Shown here in pieces: positions 1 to 10,560 of a stretch of DNA of 48,168 bases. Position 1 is the stretch's first letter. Each line of letters starts with the position of its first letter. The DNA lies in assembly GCA_011800155.1 (NCBI GenBank), contig JAALGH010000013.1, positions 1-48,168 of the forward strand. The letters are read 5' to 3'. The notes under the pieces are model-generated. The model was given only the letters and a program-made list of their open reading frames with translations. It was not told the origin of the DNA and searched no databases. Position numbers and translations under genes: made by a program. Origin of the DNA: Flammulina velutipes. Taxonomy: Eukaryota > Basidiomycota > Agaricomycetes > Agaricales > Physalacriaceae.

Positions 1-171
1 GTAGGCATCAGCGGACTCCCGACCACCTTCGTCGTCACACCTTTCCATATACTCCACCCAGAGTGATGAGAGCAGTTCCTTGCGTTTGCCAAAGAACGGT
101 TGGCTTAAGATCGAATCAGTAAATGGTAAAGCAGCAGCAAAGAAAACTTACAATTTCGTGTCCGTCGCCAT
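1..171 (-). CDS. 5' end of an unidentified gene, leaving the window
   Basis: Only the N-terminus is in the window. The ATG is the complement of 169-171. Exon 1 is 152-171, an intron with GTAAG donor and TTAAG acceptor covers 104-151, and exon 2 runs from 103 off the left edge. The spliced frame stays open and reads MATDTKF followed by a charged stretch containing FGKRKELLSSLWVEYMERC. The in-phase splice and the biased residue content support a real gene. I do not recognise the family. It points away from the gene block at 412-4369 on the same strand, and no promoter motif stands out in 172-411. Confidence 0.6.
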
Positions 172-450
172 TGTTTGAAAAGAAAAGCTGCAGGACAGAT
201 CAAAAAAATTTATTGACTTAGCAGCGGAGTCTGAATAATTATAAGGTCCGACTTGTGAGCGCTGAGTGACAACAAAAAATCAACAAGATAATAGAATGAT
301 AAATACAGTACAAAGATGGCTATATATCAAAAATAAGATACTAGAATTCAGGACCCCAAGCGCTGTCCATATACATAGAACCCCTCACGCGGATATCCTC
401 TGAACGAATCATTGTGGCGCGACGTGCGTGTTCTGCGCGGACTGCGACAG

Positions 451-816
451 CTATCCGAGCAGACTCCTCGAGGAGCGTGGCATACGCATTGCCATTTCGA
501 CAGCAGCAGCAACCCCGCCGTTTTCCTCGTTGTCCTCGACCTTGATGTCCTTGTCCTCCTCTTCCACCTTGACGTCGGCGTCATCCTCCATCTTGACGTC
601 GGCGTCATCCTCCATCTTGACGTCGGCGTCATCCTCCACCTTGACGTCGACGTCCGAGTCGTCTTCCACCGCATAGAGGAGGAGCTCGTCGACTTCTGAC
701 TCATCAGAGTCAGAAGACGAACACCTCGAAAAGCACCAGTCGTTGATAAAATGACGGACTTCGGCATCATAATCGACGTCGGAGGTAAATGTCTCCTCGT
801 TGACTATGGCATCCAA
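451..816 (-). CDS. Acidic repeat ORF with SUMO-consensus-like array; possibly the 3' part of gene A
   Basis: A 121-residue open frame. The first half is a mixed segment ending in a Ser/Asp/Glu run. The middle is encoded by 24-bp tandem units (about 570-650) giving repeats of the type DVKMEDDA. Five psi-K-x-E motifs (VKVE, VKME twice, VKVE, IKVE) lie within about 50 residues. The frame has an internal Met at 816 but the open sequence continues upstream, and coding-like text in another frame covers 820-900, so it may be the end of gene A (904-4369) after a frameshift rather than a separate gene. Function unknown; the acidic array resembles nuclear protein tails, which is inference only. Confidence 0.4.
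   Translation of the reverse strand: MDAIVNEETFTSDVDYDAEVRHFINDWCFSRCSSSDSDESEVDELLLYAVEDDSDVDVKVEDDADVKMEDDADVKMEDDADVKVEEEDKDIKVEDNEENGGVAAAVEMAMRMPRSSRSLLG
567..650 (-). repeat. 24-bp tandem repeat coding DVKMEDDA units
   Basis: Three and a half units with period 24 bp, nearly identical, containing GACGTCGGCGTCATCCTCC on the plus strand. It expands the acidic psi-K-x-E array of the ORF at 451-816. Confidence 0.85.
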
Positions 817-1065
817 GGGATAGTGCGGAACGACTCGTCATCGGAGTCGGAGCCAGACTCGGACGATGGAACGGTATAGGAGACGATAGGTCGAATGGTG
901 ACATCAGACCGTCATCCTCGAGGGAGGATATGTGGGCGCGGGAGATGCAAACTGGTATGGACTCTCAATCGAAGACACAGAGCTACTCTCTGGGGTCGGC
1001 GAATGAGCGGCCAGAGAATGGGATTGGCTGGCTGGCGTGAGTGAGCGGTCACGGTCGTCAGCAGG

Positions 1066-1175
1066 GACGGGAGCACCAACGGGGACGGTAGCACCAGCGG
1101 GGACGACAGCACCAGCGGGGACGACAGCACAGCGGGGACGACAGCACCAACGGGGACGGCAGCGCCAACGGGGAT
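1066..1175 (-). repeat. 18-bp tandem repeat coding VVPAGA-type units
   Basis: About six units of the pattern GTCGTCCCCGCTGGTGCT on the minus strand, with small substitutions, inside the last exon of gene A. One unit near 1130 is a base short and is the likely frameshift point. Confidence 0.8.
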
Positions 1176-1838
1176 GACACGCTTGAGGTTCCAGCTTGGA
1201 CGGGGGCGGGGACGGATAGGCGATGGCTCTGGGACCTCGACAGTCTCGATGGTCGGAAGAGTCCATGGGGTCTTCGAGAAGAGAAAGAGGAATTTCGAGA
1301 CGCCGTAGTTTAGCAGAGGCATCAACGTCCTCTGTTAATGGTTGAGTACATTGCACAATACAAATAAGTTAAAAAGTGACCCACCTCCATATCGGCAATC
1401 TGGCGATCTTCAAAATCGTCCAAGGACTCCCAGACGATACGCCCAAGAGGGAAATCCATGCGATAGGCGATCTTGAGGCGCTCAAGATAGTCATCGACCT
1501 CGTCTTGGTTCCCACTCTGTCTCGCCAGGATGTATGCCCGGACGCGTGGCATGATCCAGCCACGTCCTGCAGAGAAAGAGACCTAAAACGACGCGTCAGA
1601 CGCGTGTGGTGGGAAGATGAGAAAAACATTACCGGAGGAAGGACGGGAAGAGCGAGCATGTTTTCTGTGGACGGTGACGGGTTTTGCGCGTCTTTTTGGC
1701 GGCGGTGCAGGAGGTGGAGACTCTGCGTCGTCGCGCGTATTGGTAGCCTGATAACACAGTCAATACATGTCGAAAACGCGTAAACAAATTTACCTTGCGG
1801 ATAACCGGAAACGATAATTTGTTTGATTGGTAGGGCAT

Positions 1839-1848
1839 CTTCGATGCT
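1839..1848. repeat. Target-site duplication, left copy, element 1
   Basis: CTTCGATGCT; the partner at 4322-4331 is CTCCGATGCT (9 of 10 match). Confidence 0.75.
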
Positions 1849-4321
1849 CACCTGTAGTCATAGAATTTCTAAAAGTGTTGGGTTGTATCCCAAAAAAATG
1901 ATAGGTATTTGTTGGGTTCTATCCCTGTGGGATATATCCCAACTCAAGAGAGCTGGAAAATTGCCTTCTTTGGAGGAGATTAGATAGAGAACTGGGTGAT
2001 TAGATAGAGATATGCTCAAAGGAGTACCACTGAATTGATGGATTGATGAAGAGCAAGGAGGAGAGAGGATGGGGAAATGTGGCCACATAGGGGGATGCAG
2101 ATCAGGAACATTGATGTCATTGATGGGGAGGAAGGATGAGGATGGGGATGGGGGATGGATAGCAGGGCCTAAATGTGGCACCAGAATGCGCATTAGGCTA
2201 TTGCCAGGTATGAGGAGGGTGGGAGAGGGCACCTAGGGGTCAAAAAATCGAGCCCATTCTAACCATCTGCATTAGGTAGGGACAGCTAGCAGCTGCTGAA
2301 ACCAGCAATAAAACGATGTGTGGCGCATTTTTAATCGGGGAGCACATACCTCGGATCAACCTGGGGTTGCTCTAGATGTCTTCTCCTTGAAAAATGAATG
2401 TGTGCAGCACAAAGAACCATGTAAAAAGACAAATATCTGGCTGAGAAACAAGCAAAACATTATTGAACATCCATCAAAAGTACCAAAAAGGGAGCAGCAC
2501 TTTTCCCTCGCATTCTGGTGACCTAAAACCACTTGTAGATCGTCCATGGACCTTTGGGCATTGCATATGATACTCAGTTAGGTCCCCAGGTCAACAGGAT
2601 CATTGCATTTGGTCAAAATACCCCAAAAACGCGCCACACATCGTCGAGCCAGCCCACCTGCTTGCCATCACCTGGGGACACTTTGTACTCGAAGATATAT
2701 GTATATAGACTTCTAACCATGAGTTAGATGGACCCTGGAGTGTGAAAAATGCGGTCAAAACCTTGGATATACCCCAAATAATGTTTCTCATGAAACACAT
2801 ACACCATCAACTTCCCCTGACCTCTGGGTCGTCCCAATGTGTTCTATTATCATTATAGATGATTAATTAGCATCCCAGGAGTCCCTACAGTGTGTGAAAA
2901 TGCGACTATTCATGCATATCCTTTTACCCTCTTTGCTTAATATATACAGAAATCCTCATATCTGAGAGCTAGGATTCATTGGAAACATTTTTAGATGATA
3001 ATAAACATATTAGATCACTCAGTTCGTTCCCAAGCACTGTATATTTCAAAGAAGTTATAAATGTCTGAAAAATCAACATGTGTTCCTATCAAGTTATAGA
3101 AATAGGTCAAATATGCATATTTTGATGAAAGTTCGCATTTTGGGTATCCAGACTGATGAAGGGAAGCTTAAAACTATATAGAAACATTATTAGAACATAT
3201 TAAGAGTCTACAGGTGAAAGGAAGTTGATTTATGTGTCAAAAGTGATATCATAATTTGGGGTATATCATTAATATTCGCATTTTCACACACTGGAGAGAC
3301 TCCTGGGATGCTAATTAATCATCTATAATGATAATAGAACAATTGGGACGACCCAGAGGTCAGGGAAGTTGATGGTGTATGTGTTTTCATGAGAAAAAAA
3401 TTATTGGGGTATATCCAAGGTTTTGACCGCATTTTTCACACTCCAGGGTCCATCTAACTCATGGTTAGAAGTCTATATACATATATCTTCGAGTACAAAG
3501 TGTCCTCAGGTGATGGCAAGCAGGTGGGCTGGCTCGACGATGTGTGGCGCGTTTTTGGGGTATTTTGACCAAATGCAATGATCCTGTTGACCTGGGGACC
3601 TAACTGAGTATCATATGCAATGCCCCAAAGGTCCATGGACGATCTACAAGTGGTTTTAGGTCACCAGAATGCGAGGGAAAAGTGCTGCTCCCTTTTGGTA
3701 CTTTTGATGGATGTTCAATAATGTTTTGCTTGTTTCTCAGCCAGATATTCGTCTTTTTACATGGTTCTTTGTGCTGCACACATTCATTTTTTCAAGGAGA
3801 AGACATCTAGAGCAACCCCAGGTTGATCCGAGGTATGTGCTCCCCGATTAAAAATGCGCCACACATCGTTTATTGCTGGTTTCAGCAGCTGCTAGCTGTC
3901 CCTACCTAATGCAGATGGTTAGAATGGGCTCGATTTTTTGACCCCTAGGTGCCCTCTCCCCACCCTCCTCATACCCTGGCAATAGCCTAATGCGCATTCT
4001 GGTGCCACATTTAGGCCCTGCTATCCATCCCCCATCCCCCATCCCCATCCTTCCTCCCATCAATGACATCAATGTTCCTGATCTGCATCCCCCTGTGTGG
4101 CCACATTTCCCCATCCTCTCATCCTCCATCTACATCAATTCCCCTGATCTTCATCCTGTCCTAAACGAGATAGATTGTACCTGGCCTTTTGGCTATCTGA
4201 GCTGCTTACATGATACACCCAAAATGGACATAGCTCCGGACCACCTGGGATTCTATCCCTACAAATACCTATCATTTATCCCACCAGATCCCAGAACATT
4301 TGTAGAATTCTACTACTAGGG
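1849..4321 (-). mobile_element. Foldback element 1 (long terminal inverted repeats, no ORF)
   Basis: 2473 bp, nearly identical to the reverse complement of element 2 (17041-19534). Its left end reads CACCTGTAGTCATAG and its right end CTACTACTAGGG; the two ends are related inverted repeats. The arms (about 1849-2911 and 3287-4321) are inverted copies of one another apart from about 200 bp of differing subterminal sequence. The loop of about 375 bp is AT-rich. The flanks are CTTCGATGCT (1839-1848) and CTCCGATGCT (4322-4331), a 10-bp target duplication with one mismatch. Long arms and a 10-bp duplication suggest mobilisation by a Mutator-like transposase; this is inference, as no transposase is encoded. 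It lies in exon 1 of gene A. Confidence 0.85.
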
Positions 4322-4331
4322 CTCCGATGCT
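4322..4331. repeat. Target-site duplication, right copy, element 1
   Basis: CTCCGATGCT, directly abutting the CTAGGG end of the element. Confidence 0.75.
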
Positions 4332-4369
4332 TTTGTCTGCTGGCGAGTGGTGGAGGCAACCTTGGGCAT

Positions 4370-4742
4370 TGTGAAGTGATGAATGAGTAGAGATAAGGAA
4401 TAAAAAACTGGAGGGAGAGCTTTATAGTCGCGAAATAAGGTTTATTCGACTCCGCCTTGTCTCTAGCAACTCAGCTGCCAGGACTTGTGCCCGGCAGTGA
4501 ATTGGCAGCCTGGCAGCCTGGGAGCCTGCCTGGGACCATGGAAGCGTCGCAGCGAGGTACGACGCGAGAAGGCGCAAGGCGAAGACATGTTTGACGTAAG
4601 AATTCCCGATACGGGCCTGGCACAGTGAGGCGGTAGGGCAATAGTCGAATTGAGCATCGGCGAGGGAGCGACTTACCCAGGCGGCGACATAGCATAGCAC
4701 TAATAAACAAGAGCGTCAATGAAACCAGGAAATGACAATGAA
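4370..4742. other. Spacer between gene A and its neighbour
   Basis: No gene recognised. It should contain the promoter of gene A. It includes a short run of CAGCCTGG-type repeats (about 4506-4535). Small open frames on the minus strand have no splice support. Confidence 0.4.
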
Positions 4743-5471
4743 TTACGACTGTTGGTACAAAAGACTACGGTCCTGCCTGGCAATGAGCATGGTCCCTTTG
4801 GCCCCGTGCTTCCGTAAGTCCATAACGTAGCCTAACATCGTCTCCATGCGAGTGCGTATGGCGACGCCGTCGTGGTACATTTGGTGAGAGACGCCGCCTT
4901 CGCTACGAATCTTGTCGAGTTCCTGTTGGCACGAATCGACCCAATCCTGGAGTAGGTTTTCATGGGCGACGAGCTCAGCAAAAGCCTCCTCGTTGCTGCG
5001 ATGCACCTTGAAGTTTCTGCAAATTGTTGAAGCCCAGCCAACGAGGGAGTTTCCAGAATCAGCGCGAAGCCTAGCGTCCAGTGCGCGCATGCGACGGAGG
5101 CTGCGATTCATGAGCTGTTCGTCGACAAGCCTGTCAGGAGGTGAGCGGTGCAACATGAAGAGAGAACAACAACAGACTTGGGAGCAGTAGGTGGCACAGG
5201 AGCCTGTTGTCGACGCTTCCTGTCAAGTTTCGCCGCCTTCCGGTCGTACTTGTTCTTTGCTGCTTGAAGTCGCTCAGACCGATGGCTGCAAGTGTCGAGT
5301 GGTAAGAAACCAAGCCAGACAAATGAACCAAGAGACGCACTTTTCATAATCTCTGCGCTTCCGTTCACGAGCGGCCTCCTGACGCTCCTCCGTCGAGTGG
5401 TAGAGAGTTGGTCGTCCACGCTTTTTCCTACAAGGCCTGTCAGTTCGAATGGAGTGAGAGAGATATGCCAT
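4743..5471 (-). CDS. KDZ-linked paralogue 1: basic N-terminus plus helical C-terminal domain
   Basis: Three exons: about 5341-5471, 5178-5285 and 4743-5130, with in-phase GT-AG introns. Exon 1 is highly basic (KKRGRPTLYHSTEERQEAAR). Exon 2 continues with LQAAKNKYDRKAAKLDRKRR. Exon 3 is a helix-rich segment ending in RSLLYQQS. The gene at 11477-12159 has the same exon layout and matching segments: NKYDRK against NKYDAK, RLVDEQLMNRSLRRMRALDA against RFIDNRLVQRCIRRLRRIDA, and a shared LLYQQ end. The two are therefore diverged paralogues pointing in opposite directions within the island. A DNA-binding role is plausible from the basic GRP-containing N-terminus but is inference. The start at 5471 is uncertain, since a 5' intron may precede exon 1. 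Confidence 0.7.
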
Positions 5472-6124
5472 ACATTACTAATCGAATGCCGAGCCAGGAG
5501 TGGTTGTTTGGGGTCGGAGTATCGTGAGACCGTCAAGGTTGGTGGTGGTCGGAGGTCAAATCAGAAATCCGTAAGGGACTTACCTTTGAGGTTTGAGTTC
5601 TTGAGACTTTTATTGAGACTTTTATTCAGCCTCTTGGGAATGGATGAAAGGGTCCTAGATAGCAAAAGCAGATGGTAATTAAATGTTATCTCACTATTCA
5701 AATTGTGAACGGGAGAGCAGGTTAAACTACAAATGTCCGAACTTCAAAAGGCCTCCAAAAAAGTTATCCAGACATTAATAAGACATCTATTCAGGTTTAT
5801 ATGAAATGATTCTAAATAGTAAGGAATACATTGCAAATGCTGTCCAGCATTGTATTTCTGTTATAGATAGGTGAGTAGGCACAACGAGCGTGCTATAAGT
5901 GCGAGTTATGTCGACGACAAGGATTCAAAGTGAAGCTCGGATCAATACCGATCATACTGATCGACCCGATAGGTATATCGTACCGACTGACCGATGGGTA
6001 TGGCCCTATTTGTACAGCGCTTAGTAAATTTCCTGTCCTCGCCCACTTTTTTTACTATCAACCGTGCTCAAGTCGCGTCGAAGTCGTGTTTTACTGCTCT
6101 TTTTCTACGCACATTCAGGGCATC
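5472..6124. promoter_or_regulatory. Divergent intergenic region
   Basis: Separates the minus-strand gene ending upstream at about 5471 from the plus-strand gene starting at 6125, so it must hold both promoters. AT-rich around 5680-5860. No clear TATA box position can be argued. No coding content seen. Confidence 0.4.
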
Positions 6125-8638
6125 ATGCCGGCTGAGTAAGTTTGTCTTTGTCCAAGCCAAATAGACGCGTGTTTCTGATTGTTCCGACATTTCCAGGTCA
6201 GAAAGTCCACCATCACCATCACCCTATATCACAGACGTCAAGCCGTTCCTCCGATGTTGGGCGAAGGGTTCTCGGCTCGAATGGCTCGAAGGCTACATCT
6301 CTCCTTACGCGTCCGCTCGCAACCGTGTGCCCACCTTGGCACCGAGTTCGCTGCCTCCGTGGTGAAAGAATACCTGGCGAGATACCCATGGTACCTCAAG
6401 ATGGAGGTAGAGCCTACGACCTATAACATTTCCTTGGAAGTGTCGCTGCCTCAAGAGGTTCTCGCCCTCAAGCAAACCGCGATTCAACGACTCCAAACGG
6501 CATGTCGTTCTTCTATTCTTACTTCCGCCGTCTCACACATGTTTTTAGGCCATCCCAAAATGGCTCGCACATCGATACAACAAGGCCGACCCGATCTCTA
6601 AAATGACGAAAAAAGAAATCAGCTCCAACCCCGTCGCCGCTATTTTGGCCAAAGTGGGTGACATCAACGTCGAGGAGCTGCAACGCGCTCGTACTCCGCA
6701 ACAACTCTGGTCGAAACACAACAAAGTGACTCTCGACGCAGAGTTCAATCCCTGGTTTGCGGACAGCGGCATGAGCGCTAAGACCCAGCGTCTAACCGCG
6801 CGCCAACGCTGGGTTGATCAACAATTCGAGAAGTTGGACAAGGTGGAACGGAAGCGTTGGCAGAAGGCGGCGGACGACGAAAAGGCACAACTGGCGAACG
6901 CAAAGGATTCGGGAAAGGAACCACTGCATCGCTTGGAGCCAGGAGACTTGCAAAAGTATGTTTCCTAGTTTTTATGCCATCCTCAAATAAATTAATTCAT
7001 GTTTAGGGCGTTGGACGGTATTGCGGGAGTTCTCCAACCCCTTCTCGAAGGACTGCATGAATCACTTGGAGGGAACATCCATTTTTTCTGGGCTGGGCCC
7101 GAGCCCAAAAAGGCGGGCAGGTGAACGTTATTTCGTATGTTATGCTCGCACCTATGTCCGTTTCACTGCTGATCACTTTCAGGCTACACGTTGGGAGTGA
7201 CAAGGCGTCACCTCCCAAGCCGTTCGATTCTGCCAGCGGGGAACGAGGACAACAGCGTCGCAAGTACGCCGAAGCCGCAATCGGGGAATTCGCCATGGAA
7301 TGCTTTAGTGCGTACCCCTTTCCCTATCCTACCACTTATATTAACGTACTTGAAGGTCTAGAGGATCAGGAGAGTCGTGCTCTACCTGGCTGCTCTATGC
7401 CTCATTCCGCTCCGAGCTTCATGCGCCAACCCATGCCGTGGAACCAAATCGGTGCACACAGTCTTACTGTCATTCCTAGCTTCTCGAATGGTTCAACATC
7501 GTCTTCGCACAGTCCGACACCGCCGTTGCATAGCCCGCCACCACCTGCGCACTCCCTATCTCCTAGTGCACCTCCAAAGCCAAGAAAGAAGCCGAAGCCA
7601 TCCGGCACGACTGATGCTGCGTCTGCAAAAACCCAGAAGCGAAAGAGGGGCTCAGGGAACAACACGACCTCACGCAAGCGGGCGCGGAAAGGAAGCAGAG
7701 ACGTAGAGGAAAGCGAGGAAGATGATGAGGATGACGAAGAGTCCGAGCACAGTGGTGAGAATTCGGGATGCGCAGGCACACCCAGGTTGACGCGCTCGAG
7801 GACGGTCTTGGCCGACATTACCAATATCAACCCCAGCGACTCTATCCCCATTCCCATCGACCCACTCCTCATGGAACAGACAATTCCAACAAACGGGCCT
7901 CTCGACTCACCAAGCGGACCTGATACACGCCCCAATATCTTGCCACGTTCGTCTTTGCCTCCATTGCCTTTCCAGTCTTCGTCGCCCCTATCTTCGTCGC
8001 TTCCGTCTTCGTCGCTTCCGCCGTCGTCTTCGTCCCCGGTACCATCCCCGCTTTCATCGTTAACGACTGCTTCAATGCCACACGACCTGGCTAGCAAGCT
8101 CGAAGATGCCCCCGGGTGGCTCTCTGGCGCAACTGGAATACCATGGCTGCAAAGCCTTGGGTTGGGCCCCGACTTTGCACAAGCTCTCGACGCCCTGGTT
8201 GAATTAGAAGCAATACATGGCTTCTCTAAGAAGAAGCCACTGCCGTTTCCCAAGCTGCGTCCCGCTGGCGTCCAGTATTGGGTCCAGTGTGCTAGGATGC
8301 GCTATCCCGCCATCCCACCCATGGCCGGCAACATTCGGAAGACGGCGAATGATTTTTGGATGTGGTGGGCGAAAATCCAGCCGACTTGGAGAGAGGTCAG
8401 CGCGACAGACGCTCCCTTCCGCGAGCAGCATCGTCCGTCGAATGCCGAGCAGCAAGATTGGGGACCTATGCACACTACTGGGTGCACCGGTCATTTTTCC
8501 TCCATTGCTGCCCTCGCATTCTGGGGGCAAGCGTGCCATGCGTCCTCAGAGTCGGTTCTCGCGTTGGGCGAGTGGCTGGCGGCTGTTGAGGATGTCACTT
8601 GGGCTCTACGCACCATGGCCAAGGCGACGATTGCCTAA
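6125..8638 (+). CDS. Gene B: large KDZ-linked gene with conserved Trp-rich C-terminus
   Basis: Start ATG 6125; intron 6136-6196 (GTAAGT to TTCCAG) joins in phase to PYITDVKPFLRCWAKGSRLEWL. Further introns lie near 6504-6548, 6956-7006, 7121-7182 and 7312-7355. The N-terminal 250 residues are helical and charged, with ARQRWVDQQFEKLDKVERKRW and a later FFWAGPEPKKAGR segment. The middle is proline/serine-rich, then basic (RKRARKGSRD) and acidic (EESEEDDEDDEESE), a typical nuclear linker. The C-terminal 130 residues contain ALVELEAIHGF and DFWMWWAKIQPTWRE. I recall this domain arrangement as a recurring unnamed family near KDZ transposases in agaric genomes; function unknown. The frame shifts by one near 6338 and again at the first internal intron, each fitting one missing base. 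Confidence 0.7.
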
Positions 8639-8894
8639 TTGCGGAGAGTTTTGTATTATTTATCACGCTGTATGACGATCCCGCACGGACATTTATTGTA
8701 TCACGTCTTAATTGTTTTTTGGTAGTGTATCGGTTTTTTGTAGCGTATCGATTATTGTTATAGTGCATAGCTTATTCTTGTAATGTCTTGTAGCGTATTC
8801 ACTATTTTCTTGATCTGATGACACGTGGCGTGACGGTCATAGTAGATAGAGATTTTGGGGTATCTACGGGTTGTTTGCTACTAATACCTGTTCA
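8639..8894. other. Spacer between gene B and the cysteine-rich gene
   Basis: No coding sequence. T-rich with repeated GTAGCGTAT words at about 8739-8800; a plausible 3' end for gene B and promoter for the next gene. Confidence 0.4.
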
Positions 8895-9815
8895 ATGGCT
8901 ATCCACTGCCAAAACTGTACGGGTAGCGGCTACTTTGACGGTAAGCCTTATTAACGCTGCTCTTGTCCAGCTCATAATTCATTCATAGAATGTGCGTGCC
9001 TCTGCGATGATTGTTGTAAATATTTTATTGCCTCCGAAAGACGGAACTTTTATCTGGCCCTAGCTTTCACCTCGTACCTCGACGGCGACAAATTCTTCAT
9101 CCTCCAGTACGACTGCGTCGTTGTGTACGAGTGTTCGCTACAGGATGCTGAGGTGGAGAAGAGCATACGCAAATGCTCGGTTTGTACGTTAGATGACTCC
9201 TGTTCTTGTGGGTACGACAACGAGGACAAGGCCGCAGAGGCAGAAGACGAGCAAGGTGCGTCGCAGTCTTTTCATGTGTTAGTAAACTGATCTCTGTCCT
9301 GCTCTAGATACCAACGAAAACGCTGTCGGGCCGGAGAGCCACATCGACACGGCTGATGAGCAAGACGACGAACAAGATAACACCCATCCATTCGAGGACG
9401 CTGTCGGGCAAGACGACCACGCGCAAGAAGTCGACACGGTTGATGAGCAAGACATCGCTTCGGCTAACGAACAAGACATTACCCATCCATTTGAGCAGGA
9501 GGGCGAGGAAGAAGGTATCCAGTCGGATGACAGCATCGACGAAGAATCGGACGACGAAGGTACGTTGGAGTCCTTCGGTATAGTCATAGGACTGATACCT
9601 GGTTCAGACCGTATCAACAGGATTCTGCGGTATGGTCACTGCGATGATGCCTCCTGTTGTGAATTGGGCGAGATCCGTACGTCCCCGCTTGCTTCATCAA
9701 ACCTACGCACTGATTTGCATGTCTCGCAGTTCGACATGGACCGTCCAACTGTAATTGCTGCGTGTGCGAGAACAGGAACCGTCTTGCACCCAGCTATAAT
9801 AATATCTGGCGTTAG
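8895..9815 (+). CDS. Five-exon acidic cysteine-rich protein
   Basis: Exons 8895-8940, 8989-9255, 9308-9559, 9608-9676 and 9730-9815; all four introns have GT-AG ends and keep phase, and the last exon closes at TAG 9813-9815. The N-terminus is MAIHCQNCTGSGYFD then CACLCDDCC, two close Cys clusters. After a mixed segment comes KCSVCTLDDSCSCGY. The middle is an acidic stretch with two copies of DEQD...THPFE. The C-terminus is again cysteine-rich (GHCDDASCCELGE and CNCCVCENR). This pattern suggests zinc binding, which is inference; no named domain fits. No single-frame ORF shows it, because the exons are short. It lies 256 bp after gene B on the same strand. I do not recognise homologues. Confidence 0.7.
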
Positions 9816-10100
9816 CGTACACGGATATGTAATAAATAGAATAGGACAGCATCAATGTAAGAAACACTCGGCCTGGATATTGGTAACAAAATATAAGTGT
9901 GCGCCACATATCAGAGTGTAGGCGCATCACGAATGGGAAACACTTTTGCCCGCGCCTCCGGAGATTAAGCAAAAGGCTGTGTGCGCCACAGACAAGGATT
10001 CAGAGAACGGAAGTGAAGTGCCCATAGAACCGTAGGATGTGCTACATAGTATGAGCCTGGGTAAGCGGTCGCTAGTGCACAGTTCCTTTTCCGACCGGCA

Positions 10101-10310
10101 GGGGGGTACGGAACAATTTTTGCGCCACATAAGGGTGCTGGTAGGCGCTCCCGTGCGCTGGTAGTACAGAATGGTACATCGATTTCTGCAGGTACACATA
10201 GAGTACGTGAGAGATAGCTGACGCTGCGCGGGGGGAGGGGCGGGGGTACGGATTCTGGGCGGGGGTACGGAATATTCTTTCTGCGCCACATAAAGATGCT
10301 GGTAGGCGGC
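10101..10310. repeat. Duplicated about 50-bp direct repeat
   Basis: GGGGGTACGGAA, a T-rich run, then TGCGCCACATAA and TGCTGGTAGGCG occur at 10101-10150 and again at 10261-10310, with small differences. The surrounding 9816-10560 has no gene I can support. Confidence 0.7.
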
Positions 10311-10560
10311 GCTGCACGACGTTGCGTGGCCTTTTGTGACCACTAAATAGTTATCACGCACGCTGTTTCGAGCTGGGGCAAGCGCTGGCCCGACTGGCAG
10401 AACGCTGGCGGCAAATGCCGGAATAAAATATAAACCGGAAATTGCCGTATGGTGATTTCTACGGGCAAACCCCGAAATGAGTGTTTAACACACGATAAAC
10501 ATGTAATTACCCAACGGTAAGTGGGTTAGGTACTTAAGGTAGACATGCCCTACGTTAGGG

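Larger units (their letters stand above)
904..4369 (-). pseudogene. Gene A: unidentified multi-exon gene interrupted by foldback element 1 and frameshifted
   Basis: Start ATG is the complement of 4367-4369. Exon 1 is 4322-4369 joined, once the element (1849-4321) and one duplication copy are removed, to 1794-1838/1848. Exon 2 is 1633-1747, exon 3 is 1385-1566 (acceptor TCTCTGCAG) and exon 4 starts near 1329. Phases agree through exon 3. The product opens MPKVASTTRQQTKAS, then a proline/basic segment, then a well-formed helix-rich part containing MPRVRAYILARQ and LGRIVWESLDDFEDRQ. Exon 4 contains 18-bp repeats (about 1070-1170) coding VVPAGA-like units. One unit at about 1130 lacks a base, so the repeat changes frame. 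The inserted element puts CCC TAG TAG TAG directly after the exon, truncating the protein at about residue 17. Family not recognised; it belongs to the KDZ-linked gene block. Confidence 0.6.

Noticed and set aside
2318..4319. Repeated 60-120-residue open frames in the foldback arms (also at 17556-19062, 28370-29966, 35565-36193, 47424-47832)
   Set aside because: They recur on both strands because the arms are palindromic, their lengths change with small indels between copies, and they show no domain.
7402..8253. 283-codon minus-strand ORF opposite gene B
   Set aside because: It mirrors the proline/serine and acidic tracts of gene B, which has intron and family-like support on the plus strand.
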